DNA of 64,000 nt from Mercurialis annua (lineage: Eukaryota; Streptophyta; Magnoliopsida; Malpighiales; Euphorbiaceae), in NCBI RefSeq assembly GCF_937616625.2, contig NC_065573.1, positions 9,749,001 to 9,813,000 of the forward strand, in the 5' to 3' direction. Shown here in pieces: positions 10,361 to 23,100 of the stretch. Both the position numbers and the translations under genes were made by a program. How positions within the stretch are numbered: the stretch's first letter is position 1; each line of letters begins with the position of its first letter. The notes under the pieces were generated by a model. The model saw only the letters and a program-made list of their open reading frames with translations, had not been told where the DNA came from and searched no databases.

Positions 10361-10450
10361 GTGCAAAAACAAAGTGACGCTAGATTAGTATTACGCGTCT
10401 CAAATCTCTGTAACGCGTTGTTTTCGATTACCATGCCTATGTCGCCTCAC
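10361..10450 (+). repeat. A-tract satellite subfamily (representative copy)
   Basis: In this variant GTGTGCGTGAAAAGTG is replaced by GTGTGC and a run of A, then AGTGACGC, followed by GATTAGTATTACGCGTC, CAAATCTCTGTAACGCG and a 48-bp-type unit with ACCATGCCTATG. Similar monomers occur near 10705, 14098, 14440, 33073, 34576, 34920, 43961, 45411, 45750, 47757, 54206, 54538, 60270, 61718 and 62056. They usually come in pairs about 330-350 bp apart and mark the start of a recurrent module. The A-run varies in length and in one case has an internal C or T. Confidence 0.82.
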
Positions 10451-11235
10451 AAGTCTCTCTAACGCGTCGTTCTGATTATCTACGGATATATTACGCAACG
10501 TGTGCGTGAAAAATGACAATAGATTAGTAGGTCGCGTCTCAAGTCTATTTAACGCGTCGTTCCGATTACCTATGCATAACCTAGGTTATGTTACGCAAAG
10601 TCTGCGTGAAAAGTGATGCTAGATTAGTACGTCGCATCTCAAGTCTCTCTAATGCGTTGTTCCGATTTGTAAGCATGGTTAGGTTATATTACTGAAAGTG
10701 TGCAAAAAAAAGTGACTCTAGATTAGTATTACGCGTCTCAAATCTCTGTAACGCGTCATTTTCGATTGCCATGCCTATGTCGCGTCACAAGTCTCTCTAA
10801 CGCGTCGTTCCGATTACCTACGCATGGTTAGGTTATATTACGCAACAAGTGCTTGAGAAATGACAATAGATTAGTATGTCCCGTCTCAAGTCTATTTAAC
10901 GCGTCGTTTCGATTACCTAAGCATGGTTAGGTTATTATTACGCAACGTGTGCGTGAAAAGTGACGCTAGATTAGTATGTTGCGTCTCAAGTCTTTTTAAC
11001 GTGTCGTTTCCATGCTTATGTCGCGTCTCAATTCTCTTTAACGCGTTGTACCGATTACCTAAGGATGGTTAGGTTACTTTACATAAAGTGTGCGTAAAAT
11101 GTAACAATACATTAGTATGTTGCGTCTCAAGTCTATTTAACGCGTCGTTCCGATTACCTAAGCATGGTTAGGTTATATTATGCATAGTGTGCGTGAAAAG
11201 GTACGATAGATAAATATGTAGCGTCTCAATTATCT

Positions 11236-11264
11236 TTAACGCGTTGTTCTGATCACACTTCTAG
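11236..11264 (+). repeat. 29-bp satellite unit, diagnostic marker (first of ten)
   Basis: From TTAACGCG to the next TTAACGCG is 29 bp, with GATCACACTTCTAG in between. Other copies start at 14972, 33612, 35449, 44498, 46278, 48284, 55062, 60805 and 62585; each is also 29 bp. Such a rare junction probably arose once, so its copies mark homologous positions in the duplicated blocks. Confidence 0.88.
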
Positions 11265-11890
11265 TTAACGCGTTGTTCCAATTACCTTAGCATAGTTAGG
11301 TTATATTACGCAAAGTGTGCATGGAAAGTGACGCTAGATTAGTATGTCACGTCTCATTTCTCTTTAACGTGTTGTACCGATTACCTAAGGATGGTTAGGT
11401 TGCTTTACGGAAAGTGTGCGTGAAAAGTAACAATACATTAGCATGTCGCATCTCAAGTCTATTTAACGCGTCATTCTGATATGGTTAGGTTATATTACGC
11501 AAAGTGTGCTTGAATAGTGACGCCAAATTAGTATGTCGTGTCAAAAGTCTCTTTAACGCGTCGTTCCGATTACCTAAGCATGTGCGTGAAAGTGACGCTA
11601 GATTATGTTACGCAAAGTGTGCATGAAAAGTGACGCTAGATTAATACAAAAGTGATGTTAGATTAGTATGGCGCATCTCAAGTATTTTCAATGCATCGTT
11701 CCGATTACCTAAGCATGGTTAGGTTATACTACGCATAGTGTGCGTGAAAAGTGACAATAGATTAGTATGTCGCATCTCAAGTCTCTTTAACACGTGTTTC
11801 GATTACCTAAGCACGCAAAATGTGCGTGAAAACTGACGGTATATTAGTATGTCGCATCTCAAGTCTCTTTGACACCTCATTCCGATTATC

Positions 11891-14800
11891 TAAGCATGGT
11901 TGGGTTATTTTACGCAAAGTGTGCGTGAAAAGTGATGCTAGATTAGTATGTCGTGTCACAAGTCTCTTTAACGGGTTGTTCCAATTAGCCAAGCATGGTT
12001 TAGTTATATTATGCGATGTGTGCGTGAAAACTGTTGCTAGGTTAGTATGTCGCGTCTCAAGTCGCCTTAAAGGGTCGTTCTAATTACCTAATCATGGTTA
12101 GGTTATTTTACGCAAAGTGTGCGTAAAAACTGACGCTAGATTAGTATGTCGCGTCTCAAGACTCTTTAACGCGTCGTTTTGAATACCTAAGCATGGTTAG
12201 GTTATATTCCGCAAAGCGTGCGTCAAAAGTGATGCTAGATTAGTATGGCGCGTTTTAAGTCTCTTTAACGCGTCATTTCAATTAGCGTCGTTCTGATTAC
12301 CTATGCATGGTTAGGTTATATTACGCAAAGTGTGCGTGAGAAGTGACGCTAGATTAGTATGTCGCATCTCAAGTCTCTTTAATGTGTGTTTCGGTTAGCT
12401 AAGCATGGTTAGGTTATATTACGTAAAGTGTGCGTGAAAAGTGATGCTAGATTAGTATGCCGCCTCCTAAGTCTCTTTCACGCGTCGTTCCGATTACCTA
12501 AGCATGGTTTGACGCTAGATTACTACAGCGCGTCTCAAGTCTCTTTAACTCGTCGTTCCGATTACCTAAGCATGGATATCTTATATTACGCATGGATATC
12601 TAACCATGCTTATGTCACGTTACAAGTCTCTCTAACAAGTCGTTCTGATTACCAAAGCATGTTTAGGTTATATTACGCAAAGTGTGGGTGAAATTTGACA
12701 ATAAATAAGTATATGTCAGGTCTCAAGTCTCTTTAACGCGTCGTTCCGATTACCTAAGCATGGTTAGGTTATTTTACGCACATTGTGCGTGAAAAGTGAC
12801 GTTGATTAGTATTTCGCGTCTCAAGTCTCTTTTACGTGTCGTTCCGATTACCTATGCATGGTTAGGTCATATTACGCATTGTGTGCGTGAAAACTGTCGC
12901 TAGGTCAGTATGTCGCGTCTCAAGCCTCTTTAACGCGTCGTTCCGATTACCTAAGCATGGTTAGATTATATTAAGCAAAGTGTGCGTGAAACGTTACGGT
13001 AGATTAGTATGTCGCGTCTCAAGTCTCTTTAACGCGTCGTTCCGATTACCTAAGCATGGTTAGGTTATATTACGCAAAGAGTGCGTAAAAAGTGACACTA
13101 GATTAGTATGGCGCGTTTCAAGTCTCTTTAACGCGTTGTATCAATTACCATGCTTATGTCGCGTCACAAGTGTCTCTAACGCGTCGTTCTGATTATCTAA
13201 GCATGGTTAGGTTAGATTAACCAAAGTGTGCGTGAAAAGTGACGCTATATTAGTATGTCGCGTCTCAAGTCTCTTTAACGCGTCGTTCCAATTATCTAAG
13301 CATTGCTAGGTTATATTACGCAAAGTGTGCGTGAAAAGTGACGCTAGATTAGTATGTCACGTGCAAAGTCACTCTAACATGTGGTTCTTATTTTCTAAGC
13401 ATGGTTAGGTTATATATCACAAAGTGTGCGTAAAAAGTGACGCTAGATTAGTATGTCGCGTCTCAAGTCTCTTTAACGCGTCGTTCTGATAATCTAAGCA
13501 TGGTTAGGTTATATTACGCGAAGTGTGCGTGAAAAGTGACGCTAGATTAGTATGTCACGTGTAAAGTCTAACACGTTGTTCTAATTTCCTAAGCATGGTT
13601 AGGTTATATTACACAAAGTGTGCGTAAAAAGTGACGCTAGATTTGTATGTCGCGTCTCAAGTCTCTTTAACGCATTGTTCTGATAATCTAAGCATGGTTA
13701 GGTTATATTACGCAAGGTGTGCGTGAAAAGTGACGCTAGATTAGTATGGTGCATCTCAATGTTCTTTAACGCGTCGTTCCGGCTACCTAAGCAGGGTTAG
13801 TTTATATTTAGCAACTTGTGCATGAAAAGTGAAGCTAGATTAGTATGTCGCGTATCAAGTCTTTGTAACGCGTCTTTTCGATTACCTAAGCATGGTTATG
13901 TTGATAATTAACAATAAATTAGTATGTCGTGTCTCAAGTAGATTTTTACGCGTTGTTCCTATTTCCTAAGAATTGTTAGGTTATATTACGAAAAGTGTGC
14001 GTGAAAAGTGAAGTTAGATTAGTACGTCGCGTCTCAAGTCTCTCTCTAATGCGTCGTTCCGATTTCTAAGCATGGTTAGGTTATATTACGCAAAGTGTGA
14101 AAAAACAAAGTGACGCTAGATTAGTATTACGCGTCTCAAATCTCTGTAACGCGTCGTTTTTGATTACCATGCCTATGTCGCCTCACAAGTCTCTCTAACG
14201 CGTCGTTCTGATTACCTACGGATATATTACGCAACGTGTGCGTGAAAAATGACAATAGATTAGTAGGTCGCATCTCAAATCTATTTAACGCGTCGTTCCG
14301 ATTACCTATGCATAACCTAGGTTATGCTACGCAAAGTCTTCGTGAAAAGTGATGCTAGATTAGTACGTCGCATCTCAAGTCTCTCTAATGCGTTGTTCCG
14401 ATTTGTAAGCATGGTTAGGTTATATTACTGAAAGTGTGCAAAAAAAAGTGACTCTAGATTAGTATTACGCGTCTCAAATCTCTGTAACGCGTCATTTTCG
14501 ATTGCCATGCCTATGTCGCGTCACAAGTCTCTCTAACGCGTCGTTCCGATTACCTACGCATGATTAGGTTATATTACGCAACAAGTGCTTGAGAAATGAC
14601 AATAGATTAGTATGTCCCGTCTCAAGTCTATTTAACGCGTCGTTTCGATTACCTAAGCATGGTTAGGTTATTATTACGCAACGTGTGCGTGAAAAGTGAC
14701 GCTAGATTAGTATGTTGCGTCTCAAGTCTTTTTAACGTGTCGTTTCCATGCTTATGTCGCGTCTCAATTATCTTTAACGCGTTGTATCGATTACCTAAGG

Positions 14801-15648
14801 ATGGTTAGGTTACATTACATAAAGTGTGCGTGAAATGTAACAATACATTAGTATGTTGCGTCTCAAGTCTATTTAACGCGTCGTTCCGATTACCTAAGCA
14901 TGGTTAGGTTATATTATGCATAGTGTGCGTGAAAAGGTACGATAGATAAATATGTAGCGTCTCAATTATCTTTAACGCGTTGTTCTGATCACACTTCTAG
15001 TTAACGCGTCGTTCCAATTACCTTAGCATAGTTAGGTTATATTACGCAAAGTGTGCGTGGAAAGTGATGCTAGATTAGTATGTCACGTCTCATTTCTCTT
15101 TAACGCGTTGTACCGATTACCTAAGGATGGTTAGGTTGCTTTACGGAAAGTGTGCGTGAAAAGTAACAATACATTAGCATGTCGCATCTCAAGTCTATTT
15201 AACGCGTCATTCCGATATGGTTAGGTTATATTACGCAAAGTGTGCTTGAATAGTGACGCCAAATTAGTATGTCGTGTCAAAAGTCTCTTTAACGCGTCGT
15301 TCCGATTACCTAAGCATGTGCGTGAAAGTGACGCTAGATTATGTTACGCAAAGTGTGCATGAAAAGTGACGCTAGATTAATATAAAAGTGACGTTAGATT
15401 AGTATGGCACATCTCAAGTATTTTCAATGCATCGTTCCAATTACCTAAGCATGGTTAGGTTATACTACGCATAGTGTGCGTGAAAAGTGACAATAGATTA
15501 GTATGTCGCATCTCAAGTCTCTTTAACGCGTGTTTCGATTACCTAAGCATGGTTAGGTTACATTACGCAAAATGTGCGTGAAAACTGACGGTATATTAGT
15601 ATGTCGCTTCTCAAGTCTCTTTAACACCTCATTCCGATTATCTAAGCA
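11891..15648 (+). repeat. 3.7-kb tandem duplication, right copy
   Basis: This is the direct repeat of 8193-11890. Shared oddities include the aberrant monomer with CATGGTTTGACGCTAG, the CGCATGGATATCTAACC junction (about 8891 and 12589), the GTGTAAAGTCTAACACG truncation and the 29-bp unit. Past about 15648 the sequence goes on as in the related modules at about 36150, 47040 and 55810, so this right end is probably the ancestral continuation. Confidence 0.88.
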
Positions 15649-16080
15649 TGGTTAGGTTATATTTCCAAAGTGTGCGTGAAAAGTAACGCTAGATTAGTAT
15701 GTCGGGTCTCAAGTTTCTTTAATGCGTCGTTCCGATTATCTTAGCATAGTTAGGTTATATTACAAAAAGTCTGCGAGAAAGTGACAATAGATTAGTATGT
15801 CGCGTCTCAAGTCTCTTTATGGCTTCGTTTCGATTATCATGCTTATGTCGCATCACAAATCTCTCTAACGCATCGTTCCGATTACCAAAGCATGGTTAGT
15901 ATTACGCAAAGTGTGTGATAAGTGACGCTAGATTAGTATGTCGCGTCTCAAGTGTCTCTAACGCGTCGTTCCGATTACCTAAGCATGGTTAGGTTATATT
16001 ACGAAAAGAGTGCGTGAAAAGTGACGCTAGATTAGTATGTCCCATCTCTAGTCTCTTTAACGCGTCGTTCCGATTACCTA

Positions 16081-19000
16081 AGAATGGTTATGTTAAATTA
16101 CGCCAAGTGCGCGTTAAAGTGACGCTACATTAGTATGTCGCATCTCAAGTCTCTTTAACGCGTCGTTTTGATTACCTAAGCATGGCTAGGTTGTATTACG
16201 CAAAGTGTGATCGAAAAGTGACGTTGGATTAGTATGGCGCGTCCTAAGTCTCTTTATTGTGTCGTTTCGATTACCTAAGCATGGTTAGGTTGTATTACGC
16301 AAAGTGTGCGTGAAAGTGACGCCAGATTAGTAAGTCACGTCTCAAGTATCTTTAACGCGTCGTTCCGATTACCTAAGCATGGTTAGGTTATTTTACGCAA
16401 TGTGTGCGCGAAAAATTACGGTAGATTAGTATATCGCGTCTCAAGTCTCGTTAACGCGTCGTTCCGATTACCTAAGAATGGTTATATTATATTACGCCAA
16501 GTGCGCGTTAAAAGTGTCGCTAGATTACTATGTTGTCTCACAAGTCTTTTAAACGCGTTGTTACGATTACCTTACATGGTTAGGTTATATCAGGCAATGT
16601 GTGCGTGAAAACTATTGCTAGGTTAGTATGTCGTGTCTCAAGTCTCTTTAAAGCGTCGTTTCGAATACCTAATCATTGTTAGGTTGTAACGCTAGATTAG
16701 TATGGCTCGTTTCAAGTCTCTTTAACGCGTCGTTTTGATTATTGTGCTTTATGTCACGTCACAAGTGTCTCTAACCCGTCGTTCTGATTACCTAAGCATG
16801 GTTAGGTTATATTACGCAACGTGTGCGTGAAAAGTGACAATATATGATTAGTATGTCGCGTCTCAAGTCTCATTAGCGCGTCGTTCCGATTACCTAAGAA
16901 TGGCTAGGTTATTTTACGCAAAGTGTGCGTGAAAAGTTACGCTAGATTAGTATGTCGCGCCGCAAGTCTATTTAATGAATATTCCGATTACCTAAGCATG
17001 GTTAGGTTATATTACGTAAAGTGTGCGTGAAAAGTGGCGCTAGATTAGTATGTCGCCGCTCTAGTCTCTTTAATGCGTCATTTCGATTTCCTAAGCATGG
17101 TAACTATTAGGCAAAGTTTGCGTGAAAAGTGACGCTAGATTAGTATGTCGCTTCTCAAGTCTCTTTAACGCGTCGTTCCGATTACCTAAGTATGGTTGGG
17201 TTATATTACACAAAGTCTGCGTAGAAAGTGGTGTTAGATTAGTATGGCGCGTCTTCAGTCTCTTTAACGCGTCGATTCAATTACCATGCTTATGTCGCGT
17301 CACAAGTGTCTCTACCGCGTCGTTCCGATTACCTAAGGATGGTTGAGTTATATTACGCAAAGTGTGCGTGAAAAGTGACGCTAAATTAGTATTTCGCGTC
17401 ACAAGTCTCTCTAACTCGTCGTTTCGATTACCTAGGCATGGATAGGTTATTTTATGCAAAGTATGCATGAAAAGTGTAGCTAGATCAGTATGTCGCGTCT
17501 CAAGTCTCTTTAACGCGTCATTCCGATTACCTAAGCATGGTTAGGCTATTATACGCAAAGTGTGCGTGAAATGTGACGCTAGATTAGTATGTTGTGTCTC
17601 AAGTCTCTTTAATGCGTCGCTCCAATTACCTTAGCATGGTTAGGTTATATTACGCAAAGTGTGCGTGAAAACTGTTGCTAGGTTATTATGTCGCGTATCA
17701 AGTCTCTTTAACGCGTCGTTCCGATTACCTAAGCATTGTTAGGTTATATTACGCAATGTGTGCGCGAAAACTATTGCTAGGTTAGTATGTCGTGTCTCAA
17801 GTATCTTTAAAGCGGCGTTCCGATTACCTAATCATTGTTACGCAAAGGGTGCGTAAAAGCGACGCTAGATTAGTATGGCGCGTTTCAAGTCTCTTTAACG
17901 CGTCGTTTTGATTACTGTGCTTATGTCAAGTCACAAGTCTCTCTAACGCGTCGTTCTGATAACCTAAGCATGGTTAGGTTATATTGCACAAAGTGTGCGT
18001 GAAAAGTGACAATAGTGTATGTCAGGTCTCTAGTCTCTTTAACGCGTCGTCCCGATTACGTAAGCATGGTTAGGTTATTTTACGCAAAGTGTGCGTGAAA
18101 AGTTACGCTAGATTAATATGTCGCGCCTCAAGTCTCATTAATGCATATTCCGATTACGTAAGCATGGTTAGGTTATTTTACGAAAAGAGTGCGTGAAATG
18201 TGATTATCTTTAACGTGTCATTCCAATTACCTGAGCATGGTTAGGTTATTTTACACAAAGTGTGCATGAAAAGTTACGCGAGATTAGCATATCGCGTCTC
18301 AAGTCTCTTTAACGCGTCGTTCCGATTACCTAAGAATGGTTATGTTATTGTACGCCAAGTGCGCGTTAAAAGGGACGCTACATTAGTATGTCGCATCTTA
18401 AGTCTCTTTAGCGCGTAGTTCCGATTACCTAAGCATGGTTAGGTTATATTACGCAATGTGTGCTCGAAAAGTGACGTTAGATTAGTATGGCGCGTCCTAA
18501 GTCTCTTTAATGCATTGTTCCGATTACCTAAGCATGGTTAGGTTGTATTACGCAAAGTGTGCGTGAAACACTAACGCTAGATTAGTATGTCACGTCTCAA
18601 GTATTAACGCGTCGTTCCGATTACCTAAGCATGGTTAGGGTATTTTACGCAAAGTGTGCGTGAAAAATTACGGTAGATTAGTATACCGCGTCTCAAGTCT
18701 CGTTAACGCGTCGTTCCGATTACCTAAGAATGGATATGTTATATTACTCCAAGTGCACGTTAAAAGTGTTGCTAGATTAGTATGTCGCGTCACAAGTCTT
18801 TTTATTGCGTTGTTACAATTACCTAAGCATGGTTAGGTTATATTACGCCAAGTGTGCGTAAAAAGTGACGCTAGATTAGTATGGCGCCTCTCAAGTCTCT
18901 TTAACGCGTCGTTTCGATTACCATGCTTATGTCGTGTTACAAAGTCTCTCTAACACGTTTTTCCAATTACCAAAGTATGGTTATGTTAAATTATGCAAAG

Positions 19001-19430
19001 TGTGCGTGAAAAGAGTTGCTAGATTAGTATGTCGCGTCTCAAGTCTCTTTAACGCGTCGTTCCGATTACCTAGGCATGGTTAGGGTATTTTATGCAAAGT
19101 GTGCGTGAAAAGTGACGCTAGATTAGAATGTCGCGTCTCAAGTCTTTTAACCCGTCGCTCCGATTACCTAAGCATGGTTAGGTTATATTACGCAATGTGT
19201 GCGTGAAAACTGTTGCTAGGTTAGTATGTTACGTATCAAGTCTCTTTAACGCGTCATTCCGATTACCTAAGCATGGTTAGGTTATATTACGCAATGTGTG
19301 CGTGAAAACTAATTGCTAGGTTAATATGTCGTGTCTCAAGTCTCTTTAAAGCGTCGTTCCGATTACCTAATCATTGTTAGGTTGTCTTACGCAAAGTGAG
19401 CGTAAAAGTGACACTATGGCGCGTTTCATG
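16081..19430 (+). repeat. Higher-order block Q, copy 1
   Basis: Related to 49517-52970 (offset about 33430) and 56165-58110. Shared truncated monomers are AGGTTGTAACGCTAG at 16681, 50111 and 56763, and GGTAACTATTAGGCAAAG at 17099, with equivalents at 50525 and 57082. The spacing between these two marks is about 420, 416 and 321 bp; the third copy has lost about one monomer. Confidence 0.8.
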
Positions 19431-20147
19431 TATCTTTAACGCGTCGTTTTGATTATTGTACTTATGTCACGTCACAAGTGTCTCTAACGTGTCGTTTTGA
19501 TTACCTAATCATGGTTAGGTTATGTTACACAAAGTGTGCGTGAAAAGTGACAATAGATTAGTATGTCGCGTGTCAAGTCTCTTTAACGAGTCGTTTCGAT
19601 TACCTAAGAATGGTTAGGTTATTTTACGCAAAGTGTGCGTGAAAAGTTACGCTAGATTAGTATGTCGCGCCTCAAGTCTCTTTAATGCATATTCCGATTA
19701 CCTAATAAGCATGGTTAGGTTATATTACGTAAAGTGTGCGTGAAAAGTAACGCTAGATTAGTATGTCGCGTCTCAAGTCTCTTTAACGCGTCGTTCCGAT
19801 TACCTAAGCATGGTTAGGCTATATTACGCAATGTGTACGTGAAAACTGTTGCTAACGTATGTCGTGTCTAAAGTCTCTTTAACGCGTCGTTTCGATTACC
19901 AATGCCTATGTCACGTCACAAGTTTCTCTAACGCGTCGTTGCAATTACCCAAGCTTTGTTAGGTTATATTATGCAAAGTGTGCGTGAAAATTGAAAATAG
20001 ATTAATATGTTGCGTCTCAAATCTCTTTAACGCGTCGTTCCGATTACCTGCGCATGGTTAGGTTATATTATGCTAAGAGTGCCTGAATAGTGACACTAGA
20101 TTAGTATGTTGCGTCTCAAGTCTCTTTAACGCGTCGTTCCGATTACC

Positions 20148-23100
20148 TAAGCATGGTGAGTAAAAAATGACACTAAATTAGTATGGCGCCTCTCAATTCA
20201 CTTTAACACGTCGTTCAGATAATCTAAGCATGGTTAGGTTATATTACGCAAAGTGTGCGTAAAAAGTGACTCTAGATTAGTATGGCGTGTTTCATCTCTC
20301 TTTAACGCGTCGTTTTGATTACCATGCTTATGTTCCGTCTCAAGTCTCTCTAACGCGTCGTTCCGATTACCTAAGCATGGTTAGGTTATATTACGCAAAG
20401 TGTGCGTGAAAAGTGACGCTAGATTTGTATGTCGCATCTCAAGTCTCTTTAAAGCGTCGTTCCGATTACCTAATCATGGTTAAGTTACACTACGCAAAGT
20501 CTGCGTAAAACGTGACGCTAGATTAGTATGGCGTGTCTCAAGTCTCTTTAACGCGTCGTTTTGATTACCATGCTTATGTCGCGTCTCAAGTCTCTCTAAT
20601 ACGTCGTTCCGATTACCTAAGCATGGTTTAGTTATATTACGCAAAGTGTGCGTGAAAAATGATGCTTGATTAGTATGTCGCGTCTCAAGTCTCTATAATG
20701 CGTCGTTCCGATTACCTATGAATGGTTAGGTTATATTACGCAATGTGTGCGTGAAAACTGTCGCTAGGTTAGTATGTCGCGTCTCAAGCCTCTTTAACGC
20801 GTCGTTCCGATTACCTAAGCATGGTTAGATTATATTACGCAAAGTGTGCGTAAAAAGTTACGGTAGATTAGTATGTTGTGTCTCAAGTCTCTTTAACGCG
20901 TCGTTCCAATTACCTAAGCATGGTTAGGTTATATTACGCAAAGAGTGCGTAAAAAGTGACACTAGATTAGTATGACGCGTTTCAAGTCTCTTTAACGCGT
21001 TGTTTCGATTTCCATGCATATGTCGTGTCACAAGTGTCTCTAACGCGTCGTTCTGATTACCTAAGCATGGTTAGGTTAGATTAACCAAAGTGTGCGTGAA
21101 AAGTGACACTAGATTAGTATGTTGCGACTCAAGTCTCTTTAACGCGTCGTTCCGATTACCAAAGCATGGTTAGGTTATATTACGCAAAGTGTGCGTGAAA
21201 AGTAACGTTTGATCAGTATGGCGCGTCCTATGTCTCTTTAAAGCGTCGTTCCGATTACCTAAGCATGGTTAGCTTATACTACGCAAAGTGTGCGTGAAAA
21301 GTGACACTAGATTCGTATGTCACGTCGCAAGTCTATTTCACGCGTCGTTCCAATTACCTAAGCATGGTTAGGTTATTTTACACAAAGTATGCGTGAAAAG
21401 TGACGCAAGATTAGTATGTCGGGTCTCAAGTCTCTTTAACGCGTCGTTCCGATTAACTATGCATGGTTATGTTATATTACGCCAAGTGCGCGTTAAAAGA
21501 GTCGCTAGATTAGTATGTCACGTCACAAGTCTCTTTAACGAGTCGTTATGATTACCTATGCATGGTTAAGTAATACTACCAAAAGTGTGCGTAAAAAGTG
21601 ACGCTAGATTAGTATGACGCGTCTCAAGTTATTTTAACGTGTCGTTTTGCGTAAAAAGTGACGCTAGATTAGTATGGCGCGTCTCAAGTCTCTTTAACGC
21701 ATCGTTTCGATTACCATGCTTATGTCACGTTACAATCTCTCAAACAAATCGTTCCCACTAACAAAGCATGTTTAGGTTAAAGCAAAGTTTGCGTGAAAAT
21801 TGACAGTAAATTAGTATGTCGCGTCTCAAGTCTCTTTAACGCGTCGTTTCGATTACCTAAGTATGGTTAGGTTACTGTACACAAAGTGAGCGTGAAAAGT
21901 GTCGCTAGATTAGCATGTCGCGTCTCAAGTCTCTTTAACGCGTCATTCCGATTACCTAAGAATGGTTAGGTTATCTTACGCAAAGTCTGCGTGAAAAGTG
22001 ACGCTAGATTAGTATGTCGCTTCTCAAGTCTCTTTAACGCGTTGTTCCGATTACCTAAGCATGGTTATGTTATATTACGCCAAGTGCGCGTTTAAAGTGT
22101 CGCTAGATTAGTATGTCGCATCCAAGTCCCTTTAACGCGTTGTTACAATTACCTAAGCATGGTTAAGTTATATTACGCAAAGTGTGTTTAAAAAGTGACG
22201 CTAGATTAGTATGGCGCGCCTCAAGTCTCTTTAACGCATCGTTTCAATTACCTAAGCATGGTTAGGTTATTTTATGCAAAGTGTGTGTGAAAAGTGACGC
22301 TAGATTAGTATGTTGCATCTTAAGTCTCTTTAACGCGTCGTTACGATTACCTAAGCATGGGTAGGTTATTTTACGTAAAGTGTGCGTGAAAAGTGACGCT
22401 AGATTAGTATGTTGCGTCTCAAGTCTCTTTAGCACGTCGTACCGATTACCTAAGCATAGCTAGGTTATACTACGCAAAGAGTGTGTGAATAGTGACTCTA
22501 GATTAGCATGTCGCGTTTCGAGTCTCTTTAACGCGTCGTTTCGATTACCATACTTATGTTGCTTAACAAGTGTCTCTGACGCGTCATTCTGATTATCAAA
22601 GCATGGTTAGGTTATATTATGCAAAGTGTGCGTGAAAAGTGACAATAAATTAGTATGTCCTGCCTCAAGTCTCTTTAACACGTCGTTCTGATTACCCATG
22701 GATATGTTATATTACGCCAAGTGCGCGTTAAAAGTGTCGCCAGATTAGTATGTCACGTCACAAGTCTCTTTAACGCGTTGTTACGGTTACATAAGCACGG
22801 TTAGGTTATATTACGCAAAGTTTGTGTAAAAAGTGATGCTAGATTAGTATGTCGTGTCTCAAGTCTCTTTAACGCGTCGTTTCGATTACCATGCTTATGT
22901 TACATTACAAGTCTCTCTAACATGTCGTTCTGATTACCTAAGCATGGTTAGGTTATATTACGCAAAAGGTGCTTGATATGTGACAATAGATTAGTATGTT
23001 GCGTCTCAAGTCTCTTTAACGCGTTGTTACGATTATCTCATCATTGTTAGGTATTTTACACAAATTGTGCGTGAAAAGTGCCGCTAGATTAGTTTGTCGT

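Larger units (their letters stand above)
8193..11890 (+). repeat. 3.7-kb tandem duplication, left copy
   Basis: This block is repeated directly at 11891-15648. The offset is 3698 bp in the first kilobase (for example TTCCAATTA at 8281 and 11979) and 3736 bp later (GTCTCTTTAA at 11781 and 15517). The change of 38 comes from a deletion in this copy at about 9168, where GGTTAGGTC runs straight into AGTATGTCGCG. A second, 18-bp deletion lies at about 11813. It holds about 37 monomers. Confidence 0.88.
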
